DNA of 64,000 nucleotides from Ditylenchus dipsaci (GCA_004194705.1 SADC01000922.1:124001-188000), one strand, 5' to 3'. Shown: positions 1 through 10,126, counted from the first letter of the stretch. Notes: a model not told the origin generated them from the sequence alone. Made by a program: numbers and translations.

Positions 1-104
1 CAAATCTTTCTATGGGTAGGCAATCATTTTTTGACTTTTTAATAATATGCATCAACATTTTGATTCAACGTCTCACCTTGCGATATTCTTGAAAAAGTTA
101 TATC

Positions 105-245
105 TTGTTTATATAATTCGAGTTAGAGTTCGAGTTATAGCTCGGGTTTTCAGCTACGTGAACACCTCTGATCCGAACTTAAATTCTAACTTGAACTCTA
201 ACTCGAAGGTGTTCACGTACCTCGAGCTCGAGTTCGAAGTCTAAA
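105..245. repeat. Array of GTTCGAG/AACTCGAA words
   Basis: Short tandem words related to GTTCGAGTT on one side and AACTCGAA on the other surround a GTGTTCACGTA motif, so the block is roughly self-complementary. Related blocks lie at about 10572-10717, 53840-54250 and 61105-61600. This is a dispersed non-coding repeat family; short open frames through it are by-products of the repeat. Confidence 0.6.
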
Positions 246-344
246 AGAGTTCAGAGTTCTTAAAAGAGTTCAGGTATATAACTTTGATTCCATTGTTGTA
301 AACCCCCTTAAAACTTTTTCGCTTTTGACCGTTCTGGGGTGAGA

Positions 345-800
345 TGAGCATTTTCGGCGCTACCGGAGTATACCAACCACCGCCCCCCCCCCCCAAATTA
401 ATTTTTTTAGAGTGTTTCCAAACACCCTATATCGACCTAAAATTGCCTCAGAAGCTCGAAAAATATTATTTTTAAATTTTCGTCAATAAAAAATTGAGTT
501 TCGGACCACCCAAAAATACCTATTTGACCGTTTTTGAAGGGATTCAGGCTGTATTGGGTGGAAATGGACCAAAAGTGGGCAATTGAGTGTAAAAAGGAAA
601 ATGTTAAACATAGTTTTGTTGACTGGGGCCTACCGCATAAATAAACTCTGGTATGCATATATTTTTATGCATCCACAGTCACTTTCGAGTGATTTGTGTC
701 TAAGGTATGTGGGTGTGCGCATCTCAGTCCCAAGCAACCAAGCCCCTGCGCCCTCGAAAGGTGGTATACACTTATATTTTTCAACTACCGTATATCTTCT
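345..800. repeat. Poly-C foldback family, partial copy
   Basis: The block begins with a GGCGCTACnGGAGTATAC-type sequence followed by a long C tract, continues with a TTTTTTAGAGTGTTTCC segment, and ends with a unit containing TCTAAGGTATGTGGG. Related copies lie at 17390-18290, 25845-26065, 44880-45240 and 57195-57350. No TIR partner is visible here, so this is a truncated or half copy. Confidence 0.6.
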
Positions 801-1017
801 TATAGCAGGGCTGCCATCTCAAAATTAAAAAAAAAACAATTGGTCAAAAAAGAAAAAGTGCATTTTATCTAGTGCTGATTGCTATTTTGAGCGAAAAAAA
901 GATTTTTATTGAAAATTCCAATTTAAAAAAGGATTTGGGTCTCAAAAGGACAAATTAAAAAAAAGAAATATGGCAGCGCTGAATTAAACGCTTTGAAGAC
1001 GGCTGACTTTAATGCAC

Positions 1018-1388
1018 TTTTAAAGGACCATGAAACTTGATAAGCACAGCAATTTGCGGAGTTCGAATTCGCGCGGACCACCCTAATTTTGTCCATAATG
1101 TTTTTGAGTTAATTTTTTCGTGTGCACTAAAATTTTAATTCCATTTATGAGTAAACTTTTAACTTAATCTTACATAAGTAGATATGGTGCAGTGAAAGCA
1201 GGATAAGTCATCCGATCTGGCAATGTCGAGCAACGTTGGGCTCGATTAGTAATCAGTTCTATATTTTGAAAAAATTTTACATGCAAACAAAAAACAATTC
1301 GAAAACATTATTGATAAAATTAGGGTGGTCCGCGCGAATTCAAAATTTCCAAATTGCTATGCTTATCAAGTTGCATGGTTTTTTAAGG
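1018..1388. mobile_element. MITE with ~75-bp inverted arms (GCGCGGACCACCCTAAT family)
   Basis: The left arm (1018-1105) and right arm (1318-1388) are inverted copies. They share the pairs GAATTCGCGCGGACCACC / GGTGGTCCGCGCGAATTC and AAACTTGATAAGCACAGC / GCTTATCAAGTT. There is no coding capacity. The loop (1188-1255) is conserved in a related copy at about 49010-49075, and a single arm recurs at about 9260-9365. Terminal duplications were not resolved. Confidence 0.75.
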
Positions 1389-1389
1389 T

Positions 1390-1815
1390 TGCCATCATCC
1401 CCGTGAAAACTTGTAAAGTCGTGTTTCAGAAAACTTTTTTTTAAGTTTTTAGATATAACAGCTTTGTCCAAATTACGATGTCACGTCCATGCGCGAAAAT
1501 CGGAAATCCAAAATTCATTCACGGGTATTCGTGATACAGGTAATTGATCCCAGTAATGATATTGGCAATTTCACCGGTATCCGTGATATTGGAAAAATAG
1601 GAAAATCTACGGTACTGATATCATGGATTTTTCGATATTCGAGCATACACGCGACACTGCAATTTTTCGCGCACTCTGTAGACAAAACTAAAATATCCAT
1701 GAAGTTCAAATAAAATTCTCTGAATAAAATTCTCTGAAACATTATTTTGCAAGTTTTGACGAGGGTTTCAAGATTGGAGGTGCGAAATTTACGCGGCTGA
1801 AGATTGTGGGCTCTA
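1390..1815. other. Non-coding spacer
   Basis: No convincing exon or named repeat is seen. The stretch has ATTCACGGGTATTCGTGATAC-like words near 1515-1580 and runs into the outer, less conserved edge of the MULE element. Confidence 0.4.
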
Positions 1816-1950
1816 GGTAAATTGCGCCTCTACAAATTGCGCCTCTACAAATTGCGCCTCGGTAAATTGCGCCTCCGGTAAATTGCGCCTCCGGTAAATT
1901 GCGCCTCCGGTAAATTGCGCCTCCAAATTCGTCTTGAGAGGATTTTATTT
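1816..1950. repeat. Left TIR of the MULE: seven tandem 15-16 bp words
   Basis: Unit order reading inward: GGTAAATTGCGCCTC, two TACAAATTGCGCCTC, then four GGTAAATTGCGCCTCC. The right TIR at 4709-4844 has the same seven units in mirrored order. Identical variant positions show that the two ends have been homogenised together or are recent. Confidence 0.9.
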
Positions 1951-2104
1951 ATTTAAACGATTTTTTTCTGTAATTGCTCCCCTCCCTCTGAAAACTTACT
2001 TTCTCTAAAAGTTTTCTTTATTCTTAGCCCTTTCTGATTGTCTTGCTTCCACATTTTTGCTAATTGGTTTCACTGTCGTAAATAAACTTCAGTTTCAGCT
2101 CAAG

Positions 2105-4216
2105 ATGGAGATGCTTTTAAGCGAGAAGAACAAGCCGATGGGCCACTTCGAGGAATATCTATACTGGCAAAAAGGGCAAAAAGGGAAGCGAACTTACTGG
2201 CACTGCATTTTTAACAAAATCGGAGCTGATGGAAATGCGGGTAGCAAATGTCCAGGTACTTGTAAATCTTTTGTGTGTTCTCTTTTGTTTTTACGCGATG
2301 TTTTTCACAGGAAGAGCTTCAACTATCGATGGCATTGTGAAAGTAACGACAACGCACAATCATTACGCCGACAAGATCAGGGTGGAACTCAAACGGATGC
2401 AAGGTTCAGTGCAAAAGCAAGCCAAAGAGAGCAAAGAAGCGCCTCGGGCCATCATCGGAGACAGCATGGAATTGGTGAGCGAACATTCGAAGCCGATGAT
2501 TCGTCGATCGCTGACATCCAGAAATATTCGCAATATTCGACATGAAGCTAATCTGGAGCCACCAAATCCACAGTCACTGAAGGACTTGAAGGTTGGATCT
2601 ATGTTGTTTCAACAGCCTGTAGCAAAAATTTTAGATTCCTGAAGAATTTACAAAGCTGGGTGAGGAAGTGTTCCTCAAATTTGATGGATGGCACAATGAT
2701 GAAAGAATTCAGGCATTTCGCTTAAAATATATGTCTTTTTTATAATTCACCACTTAAATTTAAGATCTTTACGACGGAGCGATGCTTGGATTTTATGGAA
2801 AGCAATAAGAAGTGGGGCGCCGATGCTACTTTCGATCCGACACCTCTGCTTTTTGGACAGCTGTGGATCGTCTTCGTTCGGCTTGGGCACACTTATGTTC
2901 CAATGGTTTTGTTCTAATGACGCAACGCAAGGCTGGATCTTACTCCTTCGTCCTCGAGAAACTCAAAGAAATGCGACCGAGATTGGCTCCAACAAGTATC
3001 GCCGTGGATTTTGAAAGAGCTGAATGGAATGCATTTGAGGTTAAATTTTTGATTTGATTTGATTTCAATGATATATTTTTTAGGGCGTCTTTCTGGGAAT
3101 CGAGCTGCGTGCATGCTGCTTTCACTTTATAAAGTCCATCGTTAGGAATGTCTGCGAAAAGGGTGGAAAGAACCTGTATGACAAGAGTGCTGGATTTCGA
3201 AGAGAAATCAATTGCATCCCTGCTCTCGCATTTGTGCCTGTGATAGATGTGGAGCAAGCATTTGTTGAATTGAGGTGACATTAAAATCTTTTGTCGAAGT
3301 ACTTTTAAATTTTCAGGGAACATATGGAAAATTCTGAGAACGCCGCTCTGCTCGATATCATTCTAGACTATTTCGAGGACAACTACATTGGACGACTTAC
3401 AGGCAATGGAAAGCGAAGAAAAGCATGGTAGTTTTTTCCATCTTGACCGCTAAAATATATTCTTTTAGCTTTCCTATCAAGAAATGGAATCTTCGCGCTT
3501 TGGTGGAAAAGGACGAGCCACGAACCAACAACGGAATAGAGTCCTTTAACGGTCAGCTCATTCGGACTTTGGCGGCGTCGCACCCTACAATATGGAAATT
3601 GATCGAAGGTTAATAGTTTGTCTTAATCACTCCTCTAAGTGACACACTCTTCAGGCCTGCGACGGGAATTCAGGATTGCAGAGCAGCGAGTCACTGCGCA
3701 TTGGGCTGGAGCAAAGGAACCGCGTAGAGGGCAAACATACGTAGATGTAGACAAAAGGATTAAAAATACTGTCGAGCGATATGACCAGATGCCAAAGATC
3801 GGATTTCTGCAATCGATAGCTCTGAACTTGGGTCGAATACCAATTTTCAAGGCACCTGGTAACTATTTATACTTCATGTGTTGTGCAAACCTTTTTTAAG
3901 TTGTTTCGAAGAGGGAAAATAAGGCGAATCAAAAGATGGTCGAGAAAAAAGCCAAGACAGAAGTGAACGTCATCACACTTGATGATACTTCTGGTAAAGC
4001 TTTATTAAGATATTTGGAAAATATTTCATGCTTTTAGAGCCAAATGATGATGAAGTGCTTGCACACAACTTCGGAATCAAGTTAAGCAGGGAGCAGCTAG
4101 GATGCTTGGAACCGAAGGCATGGATGAATGGCGAAACCATCAACTTCTACCATCAGCTGATTGTCCACCAAAACAAAGACAATTTGAATCTTCCATCCAT
4201 CAACATCCTTGTCTAA
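2105..4216 (+). pseudogene. FLYWCH-MULE transposase-Ulp1 fusion gene (broken)
   Basis: Exon 1 (2105-2255) plus exon 2 (2311-2591) give a FLYWCH zinc finger: WQKGQKGKRTYWHC, then a CPGRAST joint and HNH-like HNHYAD. The MULE transposase core follows. WGADATFDPTP holds the first catalytic Asp, AVDFERAEWNAF the second, CCFHF is the C-x-H element, and NNGIESFN holds the Glu. Introns are 40-70 nt with TTTTAG/TTTCAG acceptors. The last exon (about 4039-4216) starts a Ulp1/C48 protease domain (LEPKAWMNGETINFYHQLI) but stops before its His-Asp-Cys triad, where a CAACATCCTTGTCTAA tandem array takes over. One frame break lies near 2905-2916 in a T-rich run (PMV then VLMTQRK). Either the copy is dying or the assembly dropped a base. 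FLYWCH and Ulp1 associations are known for animal and plant MULEs; both on one gene is less usual. Confidence 0.8.
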
Positions 4217-4385
4217 TTTTCATTTTTTTCCAACATCCTTGTCTAAAAGATTTCACTTACCAATATCCTTGTTAAAGTTCCAACATCCTTGTCTAATTTT
4301 CATTCTTTTCCAACATCCTTGTCTGAATTTTATCTTCCAACATCCTTGTCTAAAAGATCTTACTTACCAACATCCTTGTTAAAAT
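4186..4385. repeat. Tandem repeat CCAACATCCTTGTCTAA
   Basis: About eight imperfect units of CAACATCCTTGTCTAA, alternating with TTTTCATTTTTTTC-like or AAGATnTTACTTAC spacers. The first unit lies inside the last transposase exon and supplies its stop codon, so the array has replaced or displaced the 3' part of the Ulp1 domain. Confidence 0.85.
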
Positions 4386-4708
4386 TCTACGGTCATTAAA
4401 GCGGGTTGAAATCCCTTTGGGTTGACTTCCCATAAAATGCCGATCATGTGGGGTGGGTTCACGACCCGGTCGGTGCTGCGAACTTTTTCGCACTGAACCT
4501 CACTTATATTAATTTTATAGGAGGGAAGTTTGTGGGCGATAGTTCAGTGTGTTTTGTAAATGATATTTGTAAAATCTTACATTCATTTTGTAGCCCTAAA
4601 TGAATAGGTTTGCAAGATGTCTTTACCGGAGGGGGAATTTACCGCGGGAATAACCGTCGCCCTTAAAACACTTTGATTTGCAACTGGATCAAAATAAAAT
4701 CTCTTTTG

Positions 4709-4844
4709 AATAAAAAATCCTCTCAAGACGAATTTGGAGGCGCAATTTACCGGAGGCGCAATTTACCGGAGGCGCAATTTACCGGAGGCGCAATTTACCG
4801 AGGCGCAATTTGTAGAGGCGCAATTTGTAGAGGCGCAATTTACC
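4709..4844. repeat. Right TIR of the MULE
   Basis: Four GGAGGCGCAATTTACC units, two GAGGCGCAATTTGTA units and one GAGGCGCAATTTACC unit: the exact reverse complement of the unit order in the left TIR. Further out, CGCGCCGGCAAATTGCGAGC-like degenerate words continue to about 4940. Confidence 0.9.
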
Positions 4845-5184
4845 GCCGCCAAGATTGTGTGGAGGGCGATTACGCGCCGGCAAATTGCGAGCCGGAAAGT
4901 TTCGCGACAGAAAATTGGGCTCTGGGAAGCTGCGCGCTAAAACTTTGATCGCAAAAGAATATAAGTAGAGAGAATAAAATTAGTTGATGGGCTTCACAAT
5001 AGACATTTGAACAGGAAAAAAATTTTTTTGGCCAAAAGTTGAGTTTTAGCCTTCGGGACCAAGGTCGAGGGAACTGCGGGGTATCTCGATACTTGACTTT
5101 ATAAATAAATGAGAGTATTCTACCCCGTTTCGGTCACTGGATCTGGGCAAGAAGACTCTCTAAATGAATTTTCAATCAAGAGTC

Positions 5185-5425
5185 TTGCTCGGAATCATGT
5201 CTAAGGTAAGCGAGTGCGCGCATCTCTAACCTATCAAGCCCCCTGCGGCCCCGAAAGTGACTGTGGATGCATGGAGGCGGCTTGGAGTTGAGATGCGCAA
5301 ACCCACATACCTTAGACAAAACCACTCAAAAGCGACTCTGAATGCACAAAAGTGTATACATACCAGAGTTTTTTTTATGCAGCAGGTCCCAGTCAACAAA
5401 ATTATGTTCAAATTCTATCTTTTCA
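5185..5425. repeat. Hairpin with paired splice-donor-like arms
   Basis: The left arm reads CATGTCTAAGGTAAGCGAG followed by TGCGCGCATCTCTAAC. The right arm, reverse-complemented, reads TGTCTAAGGTATGTGGG followed by TTGCGCATCTCAACTCC. Each arm therefore has a CTAAG|GTAwG motif pointing inward. The same unit occurs at 660-760 and 17880-18035. Confidence 0.6.
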
Positions 5426-5629
5426 GAAAATCTAGACACCCTTGAGTACCCTTTATTTTGGTCCTTTAAGGCAAAAAGTCGATTTTTAGCGAATTTTTTT
5501 TTTCTAAAAATGTTTGAAAGTGCACTTAAACATGTTATTTACGCGTTTCAGCAGCTAAAACGCATAAAAAAGTGGTAAAAACCATTTTTTGGGCATTTTA
5601 GCCGGTTACAATGGAATAGTACCAAAAAT

Positions 5630-6120
5630 TTGATCCAAGTGGACGACCATTTGGCTACCTGACAAATTCTAAAAATATTAGAATTTGTCTGGTAGCCGAC
5701 CACTTGGTTTGGTCACTCTGGGCGGAGTTCTGAGCAATTCTAAGGGGTGATGTGGAGAATGCCGGTTCGAATTCACCTGGGCGCATACTTTTTTTTCACA
5801 TCGATTTTAGATATAAAAAGGCAAGCATTTGACTTCTCAGGTCATTTGGGTGAATGTAGTCCTGCTCTTGAGCTGCCTCGATATCAACCTGTCCAGGTGG
5901 TACCCAACCCTAGATTTGGGATTGGGTAGGTGAAATCGCACTTTTAGTCTCAACAAGTCCAATTATTCACAAATTTTTTTGGTTGGAAAATTAGATTTTT
6001 ATTTAAATTAAATTTTCTTATTTTTAGGGCATCCAGGTGAATAATCTAAATCTATTCACCTGGCCAGGAGGTACCTACCCTAGGGATCCTGGCTGGGGTA
6101 GCTAAAATCGCTATTTTGTC
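5630..6120. repeat. CCACTTGG/CACCTGG palindromic repeat with tRNA-like B box
   Basis: The block contains a short palindrome built on GACAAATTCTAAAAATATTAG, the words GACCACTTGG and CACCTGG, and a GGTTCGAATTC motif (about 5763-5773) resembling a pol III B box. The family recurs at 62300-63400, where B-box-like motifs again sit close to CCACTTGG palindromes. A tRNA-derived SINE origin is possible but unproven. Confidence 0.45.
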
Positions 6121-6144
6121 AGCTGGCTAATTTGAAAGCCGATA

Positions 6145-6326
6145 CAGTCGAACCTCGATTTAAGGACACCCTAGGGACCGTCCAAGCTGCTGTCCTTAAA
6201 TCGAGTGTCCTTAAATCGAGGTTCAATTATACTAAAACGTAAGAAACCAAAACCAAAGACCCAAAAACAGATGTCCTTAAATCGAGGGGTCCTCAAATCG
6301 AGTGTCCTTAAATCGAGGTTTGACTG
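6145..6326. mobile_element. pogo/Tigger-like MITE (ATTTAAGGACAC words)
   Basis: The termini are CAGTCGAACCTCGATTTAAG and, inverted, CTTAAATCGAGGTTTGACTG, flanked by TA on both sides. The interior repeats GTCCTTAAATCGAG at least five times. CAGT ends with a TA target are typical of the Tc1-mariner/pogo superfamily. There is no transposase ORF. Confidence 0.8.
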
Positions 6327-6337
6327 TATCAGAAAAG

Positions 6338-6495
6338 TCCGCTATTTTGAAATACCCTATTTCGAAAACCGTTGTATTCGAAAAGTTGTTGTATTTTGAA
6401 AATCGTCTATTTTGAAAACCGTCATTTTTGAAATCCGCTATTTGAAAAGCCGTTGTATTTTGTAAACCGTCTATTTTGCAAACCACTATTTCGTA
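6338..6495. repeat. Degenerate ~20-bp tandem repeat CTATTTTGAAAACCGT
   Basis: About eight imperfect units of CTATTTTGAAAACCGT and GTTGTATTTTGAAAA run directly after the pogo-like MITE. Open frames on either strand here are repeat artefacts. Confidence 0.7.
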
Positions 6496-6633
6496 ATGAC
6501 GATACCGCCGTTCCCGGCTATCAATTTTCCCGAGCGTATTTCGCCCTTCTTAAAAATGGGCCGTCTTGAAAATGCTAAGCTTCCATGAACCACCTTTCAT
6601 CTATCTAAAAACTTAATATAGGTCTTATTTTAG

Positions 6634-9600
6634 AATTGTTAATGTGTTGCGAAAGTCTGATGTTGACAAATTGTTGGCTTGTCTGGATGAGAAGGATCGC
6701 TTTTTTGTTGCTGATGAGAAATGCCATATGACGGTACGTCCTAATCAGTGATTTATCCAAAAAAAAATTCTGGCCAGCCTAAACATCTGGAAAGAAATAT
6801 TTTCGAATATAGCAGTTGTTTTTTTCAAGAGTATGCGATTTTTCGTTATGATAGAACGTATTATCAACTGCATTAAAAGTTTAACAATAAAAATTGTAGA
6901 ATTTTTAAAAAAATGTAAAAATCGAAATCCTGAAGATTTTATAGTCTAGGTGCATTTACTATGAGGAGGCTGTTTGCGAATCTTAAAACAGATTTCTCAC
7001 TGAGAATCGTAGATATTCAATTATTCAAAGGCTCAAATCAAAAACACCCGTCAAAATCATTAAATCTCTCGTCAAATTTTTAAAAATTCTCCTTCTCAGT
7101 GTATACTTTTCAAATTTTTTATTTTTTTGCATTAGCATGTAGCCCTGAATCTCTAGTTTCTGATAAGCTATTTAATAGCTTGATACAATTTTAAAAAACA
7201 AAAGAAAAATTGAGTTTATCAAAACTACCGTATTTCTCTATTAAGTCCCCCTCTCTAATAACTCCCCCCTATTTCGACCCCATATCTCAGCCTAAGGAAA
7301 AATTTTTGTAAATCTGTTTTTTGCGTTTTCTTAATCACCACGATCTTAGTTGATTCCACTTTTTAGATTTCGGTAGGGCATCCGAAAATCTCAAAATCGA
7401 AATATTTTTTGTCCGATTTTTTAAGGGTTGAAAAATAACTCCCCCGGGGGACTTACTACAGAAAATACGGTACACCTTTTTTTTAAATGAATTGTTCTCC
7501 CACTTTTCAAAATTATATCGACCTAGTTGATGGCTTATCAAAAACTAAAGATTCAGGGCTACATGCGTGCGAAAAAATAAAAAATATGATAAGTATACAC
7601 CTAAAACGAGAAGTTTTAAAAATTTGACGGGAGATTTAATGATTTTGACGGGTGTTTTCAGGTACAGCCTTATTCAAATATTCAGTTGGCGCTCTTGGCC
7701 AAAGGCACAAGGCCTTTAAAGATACCGTATTTTTCTAATAGAAGACCCGGGTGTTATATTTTTCAACCTCCCTCTAGGGGGTGTTATATTAGAGGGGTGT
7801 TATAATAAAGGAGGGTGTTCAATATTTCAACCATGTCGCGCCAAAGGTGCCGGGTTTTTTTTTTGGACAATACTTTTTTTTTGGCGCAAATCCACTTTTT
7901 TGGCGCAAATTTTTGTTTTGCGTAATTAGATTGAAAATTTTAACTTTTTACATCACCATTTAGCCCTGCTTTTCTAGTTTCTGATGAGGTATCATTTATT
8001 GCATCATCTTTGAAAAATCTAAGACAAAAAGGTAAAAGTATGAACCAAATTAGAGTAACAATTTGGTTCATACTTTTACCTTTTTGTTCACATTTTTGAA
8101 AGATAATGCAATTAATGGTACCTCATCAGAAACTAGAAAAGCAAGGCTACATGATAATGTTGAAACTTTAAAACAAGTTAAAAATTTTCAATCTAAAATT
8201 TGCGCCAAAAAAGTGGATTTGCGCCAAAAAAAAGAAGTATTGTCCTTTTTTTTAACAAAAACAACAAAAAAATTAGCCAATCAAATATTTATTCCCGAAC
8301 CATTGATCAAAACCAGGAGGTAAAAAGAACAATTAGAACAACATCCAAAATCATAAGAACAACCAGGAGGTGCAAACAAAAAAATTCGTTCTAAAACAAA
8401 AAAAAATTCGATTTGCTTAATGTTTTTGACTCTGAGGGGGGGAGGGGTCTTATATTAGAGTGGGTCTTATATTTTTCGTTCATCCTCTAGGGGGGGGGGC
8501 GGTGTTCTAATAGAGGGGTATCTTATAATAGAGGTGGGTCTTCTATTAGAGGAAATACGGTATATCAAAATTTATAACACTTAACTCTGATGAATTCATC
8601 AACTTCGAAACATTAGCCCGCTCACAATTTCTTGGAAGAAATCTTTTTAAAAGCGTGGAGTCTAGGTTAGATCAACCAATACCTCACTCAAGTTCGTTCC
8701 TGCATAGGTTCGACGCTTTTTTCGGCGTTATTTGATGAAAGCGATTGGTCAGTCTGGTCACAAAAATGACATGGATTTTGATTTTAGAGTTATTTTTTAA
8801 AAATCTTGCAGTTTTGCCAATACTGACTTGTACTGACTTTGTATTTTATAAAACTTGCCATTTTCATGATCAGACTAATTTTTATATTTTAGCTAATTGC
8901 TATAGAAATCGGGCAAAAAAATTGTCGAAACTCAGGCGGAAACGAACTAGAAGGAGCGTATATTAACCAACCCCTACTAAATTTTAAGTCCAGCCTGACG
9001 CAAGTATTAACTTTTACCTTAGCGAGAACATAGCACGAAAATGTTTTTATTTTTTTCGCGGTTTTCATGTCATTTAGATGCATTCTAATGCTACTGTCGT
9101 ATTACCACCATCAATTGGCGTGCCTAGAGGGGCCTTTTTAAAATGTATAAGTTTATGAAACACACTCCTACTTTCACTGAACCATATATACTCACGTCAG
9201 TCCGTGTTAAAAATTTACTCATGAATGGGATTCAAATTTTCAAAGCAGACAAAAAATTAATTCAAAAACATTATGGACAAAATTATGGTGGTGCCGCGCG
9301 AATTCGAATTCTGCAAATTGCTGTGCTTATCAAGTTTCATGCTCCTTTAAAAAAACCACGAAAGCGCTTGTCAGTAATGGCCAGGCCCTGAAACTATGCC
9401 CACAAGCATGATCCTAATTCAAAAAATCCCAAACAAATTATTGAAAAATTTTCATATTCTGATATCATAGTTTGCTGTTTTAGAAGATCGCTTCGAAAAA
9501 GATGATTATCTTAATATTTTATACCTCTTTTAAAATAAGAAAGACTGAAATATCCTATATTTTTAGACAGTAGAATAAGAAAACTGATCTCTAGTAGTCA

Positions 9601-10084
9601 AAAAGCTCAGAATTTTCCAAGCTGCCAACAAGGGATAATAATTTTTATTTGATCCACGACAATTAACTCACAAAGGAGAGATTCCTGTTTCGCACTCCTA
9701 AAATTGAGAACTTTCTTATAATAAAGCACTAAAATCTCCATAAGTAATATGTTATGCAATATTGTGATATTATTTCAGATTAGACAATCATCCTGTCCAG
9801 TTCAGCCCTCTCGTGTTCTCACCGTCAAAATAGCCTACAACAAACAGCAATTGTTGGCACTGAGAGCATCTGTAAGTCCTTTTCTTATGATAATAAACAT
9901 TTTGGCAGACTGCTGACTAAGCAGCTTGACTAAGCAGTTAGGATCAATCATTTAATCATCACATTTTTTTGATAATGTTTGGTCTAAAACGTGACTTCTG
10001 TTTCTTCAGGCCGCAACTGCACCACCTCCAAGAATAGTGCCTTCGTTGTATGCTCAAATTGGTCGTCGTTGTTTGGCCAACTAA
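6634..10084 (+). CDS. 3' end of an unidentified gene with eIF4E-binding-like motif
   Basis: Three consistent exons are visible: 6634-6733, 9779-9871 and 10010-10084. They are joined by GTACGT and GTAAGT donors and TTTCAG/CTTCAG acceptors, with compatible phases. They encode roughly 89 residues: IVNVLRKSDVDKLLACLDEK..., then RVLTVKIAYNKQQLLALRAS, then AATAPPPRIVPSLYAQIGRR and a TAA stop at 10082-10084. AATAAA follows at 10121. YNKQQLLALR fits the canonical eIF4E-binding pattern Y-x4-L-hydrophobic plus basic residues. Its place about 30 residues from the C-terminus, followed by a proline-rich linker, recalls Mextli-type 4E-binding proteins. That identity is inference only. Upstream exons are not recognised and may lie left of the window, beyond the MULE. 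The 3-kb intron is filled with MITEs. Confidence 0.5.
7020..7665. mobile_element. Foldback element with a nested MITE in its loop
   Basis: The outer arms at about 7020-7195 and 7515-7665 are inverted. The left contains GTAGCCCTGAATCTCTAGTT and the right AAAGATTCAGGGCTACATGC; both carry ATTTAATGATTTTGACGGG or its complement. The loop is occupied by a complete second element (7228-7470). The insertion order is therefore readable: the foldback is older and the MITE younger. Confidence 0.7.
7228..7470. mobile_element. MITE, CCGTATTTyCTCTAATAGAAG family
   Basis: The element runs from CCGTATTTCTCTATTAAG to the inverted CTTACTACAGAAAATACGG and is flanked by TA on both sides. The core between the ends (AATCTGTTTTTTGCG, then CACGATCTTAG, then GATTCCACTTTT) is shared with the copies at 17002-17245 and 29455-29715. 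Confidence 0.8.
7725..8560. mobile_element. Long foldback MITE, CCGTATTTyCTCTAATAGAAG ends
   Basis: The ends CCGTATTTTTCTAATAGAAG and CTTCTATTAGAGGAAATACGG are TA-flanked. Inside is a long hairpin centred near 8054 (GTAAAAGTATGAACCAAATT and its inverse), with GCGCCAAAAAAGTGG-type words in both arms. Its parts recur at 20560-20920, and a diverged copy of the hairpin lies at 60730-60905. Confidence 0.75.
8570..9260. other. Non-coding intron sequence
   Basis: AT-rich sequence with no supported exon or repeat structure. The short frames here lack flanking splice sites and codon bias. Confidence 0.4.
9260..9370. repeat. Solo arm of the GCGCGGACCACC MITE family
   Basis: CCGCGCGAATTCGAATTC and TGCTTATCAAGTTTCATG match the right arm of the element at 1018-1388. 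No partner arm is visible, so this is a truncated copy. Confidence 0.6.
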
Positions 10085-10120
10085 AAATGCAACCTTGTTT
10101 TTACTTTTTAATTATTTTGT

Positions 10121-10126
10121 AATAAA
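10121..10126 (+). terminator. AATAAA polyadenylation signal
   Basis: AATAAA lies 36 nt after the TAA stop of the 6.6-10.1 kb gene, supporting 10010-10084 as a terminal exon. Confidence 0.6.

Larger units (their letters stand above)
1816..4844. mobile_element. MULE DNA transposon with word-array TIRs
   Basis: The left TIR (1816-1950) and right TIR (4709-4844) are near-perfect inverted copies. Each is an array of seven units of a 15-16 bp word, GGTAAATTGCGCCTC(C), with two TACAAATTGCGCCTC variants at the same mirrored positions. An AATTCGTCTTGAGAGGAT segment lies at the inner edge. Between them is one transposase gene (2105-4216) followed by a CAACATCCTTGTCTAA tandem array. Sequence outside the arrays (about 1767-1815 and 4845-4960) is only loosely similar, so the true ends and the target duplication are uncertain. 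The arrays are probably transposase-binding sites (inference). Confidence 0.8.

Noticed and set aside
7970..8000. CTGATGAG within the hairpin arms (also near 19355 and 20660), recalling the hammerhead ribozyme core
   Set aside because: No properly spaced GAAA element with stem II and a cleavage site could be fitted. The motif is part of the conserved AGTTTCTGATGAG arm sequence.
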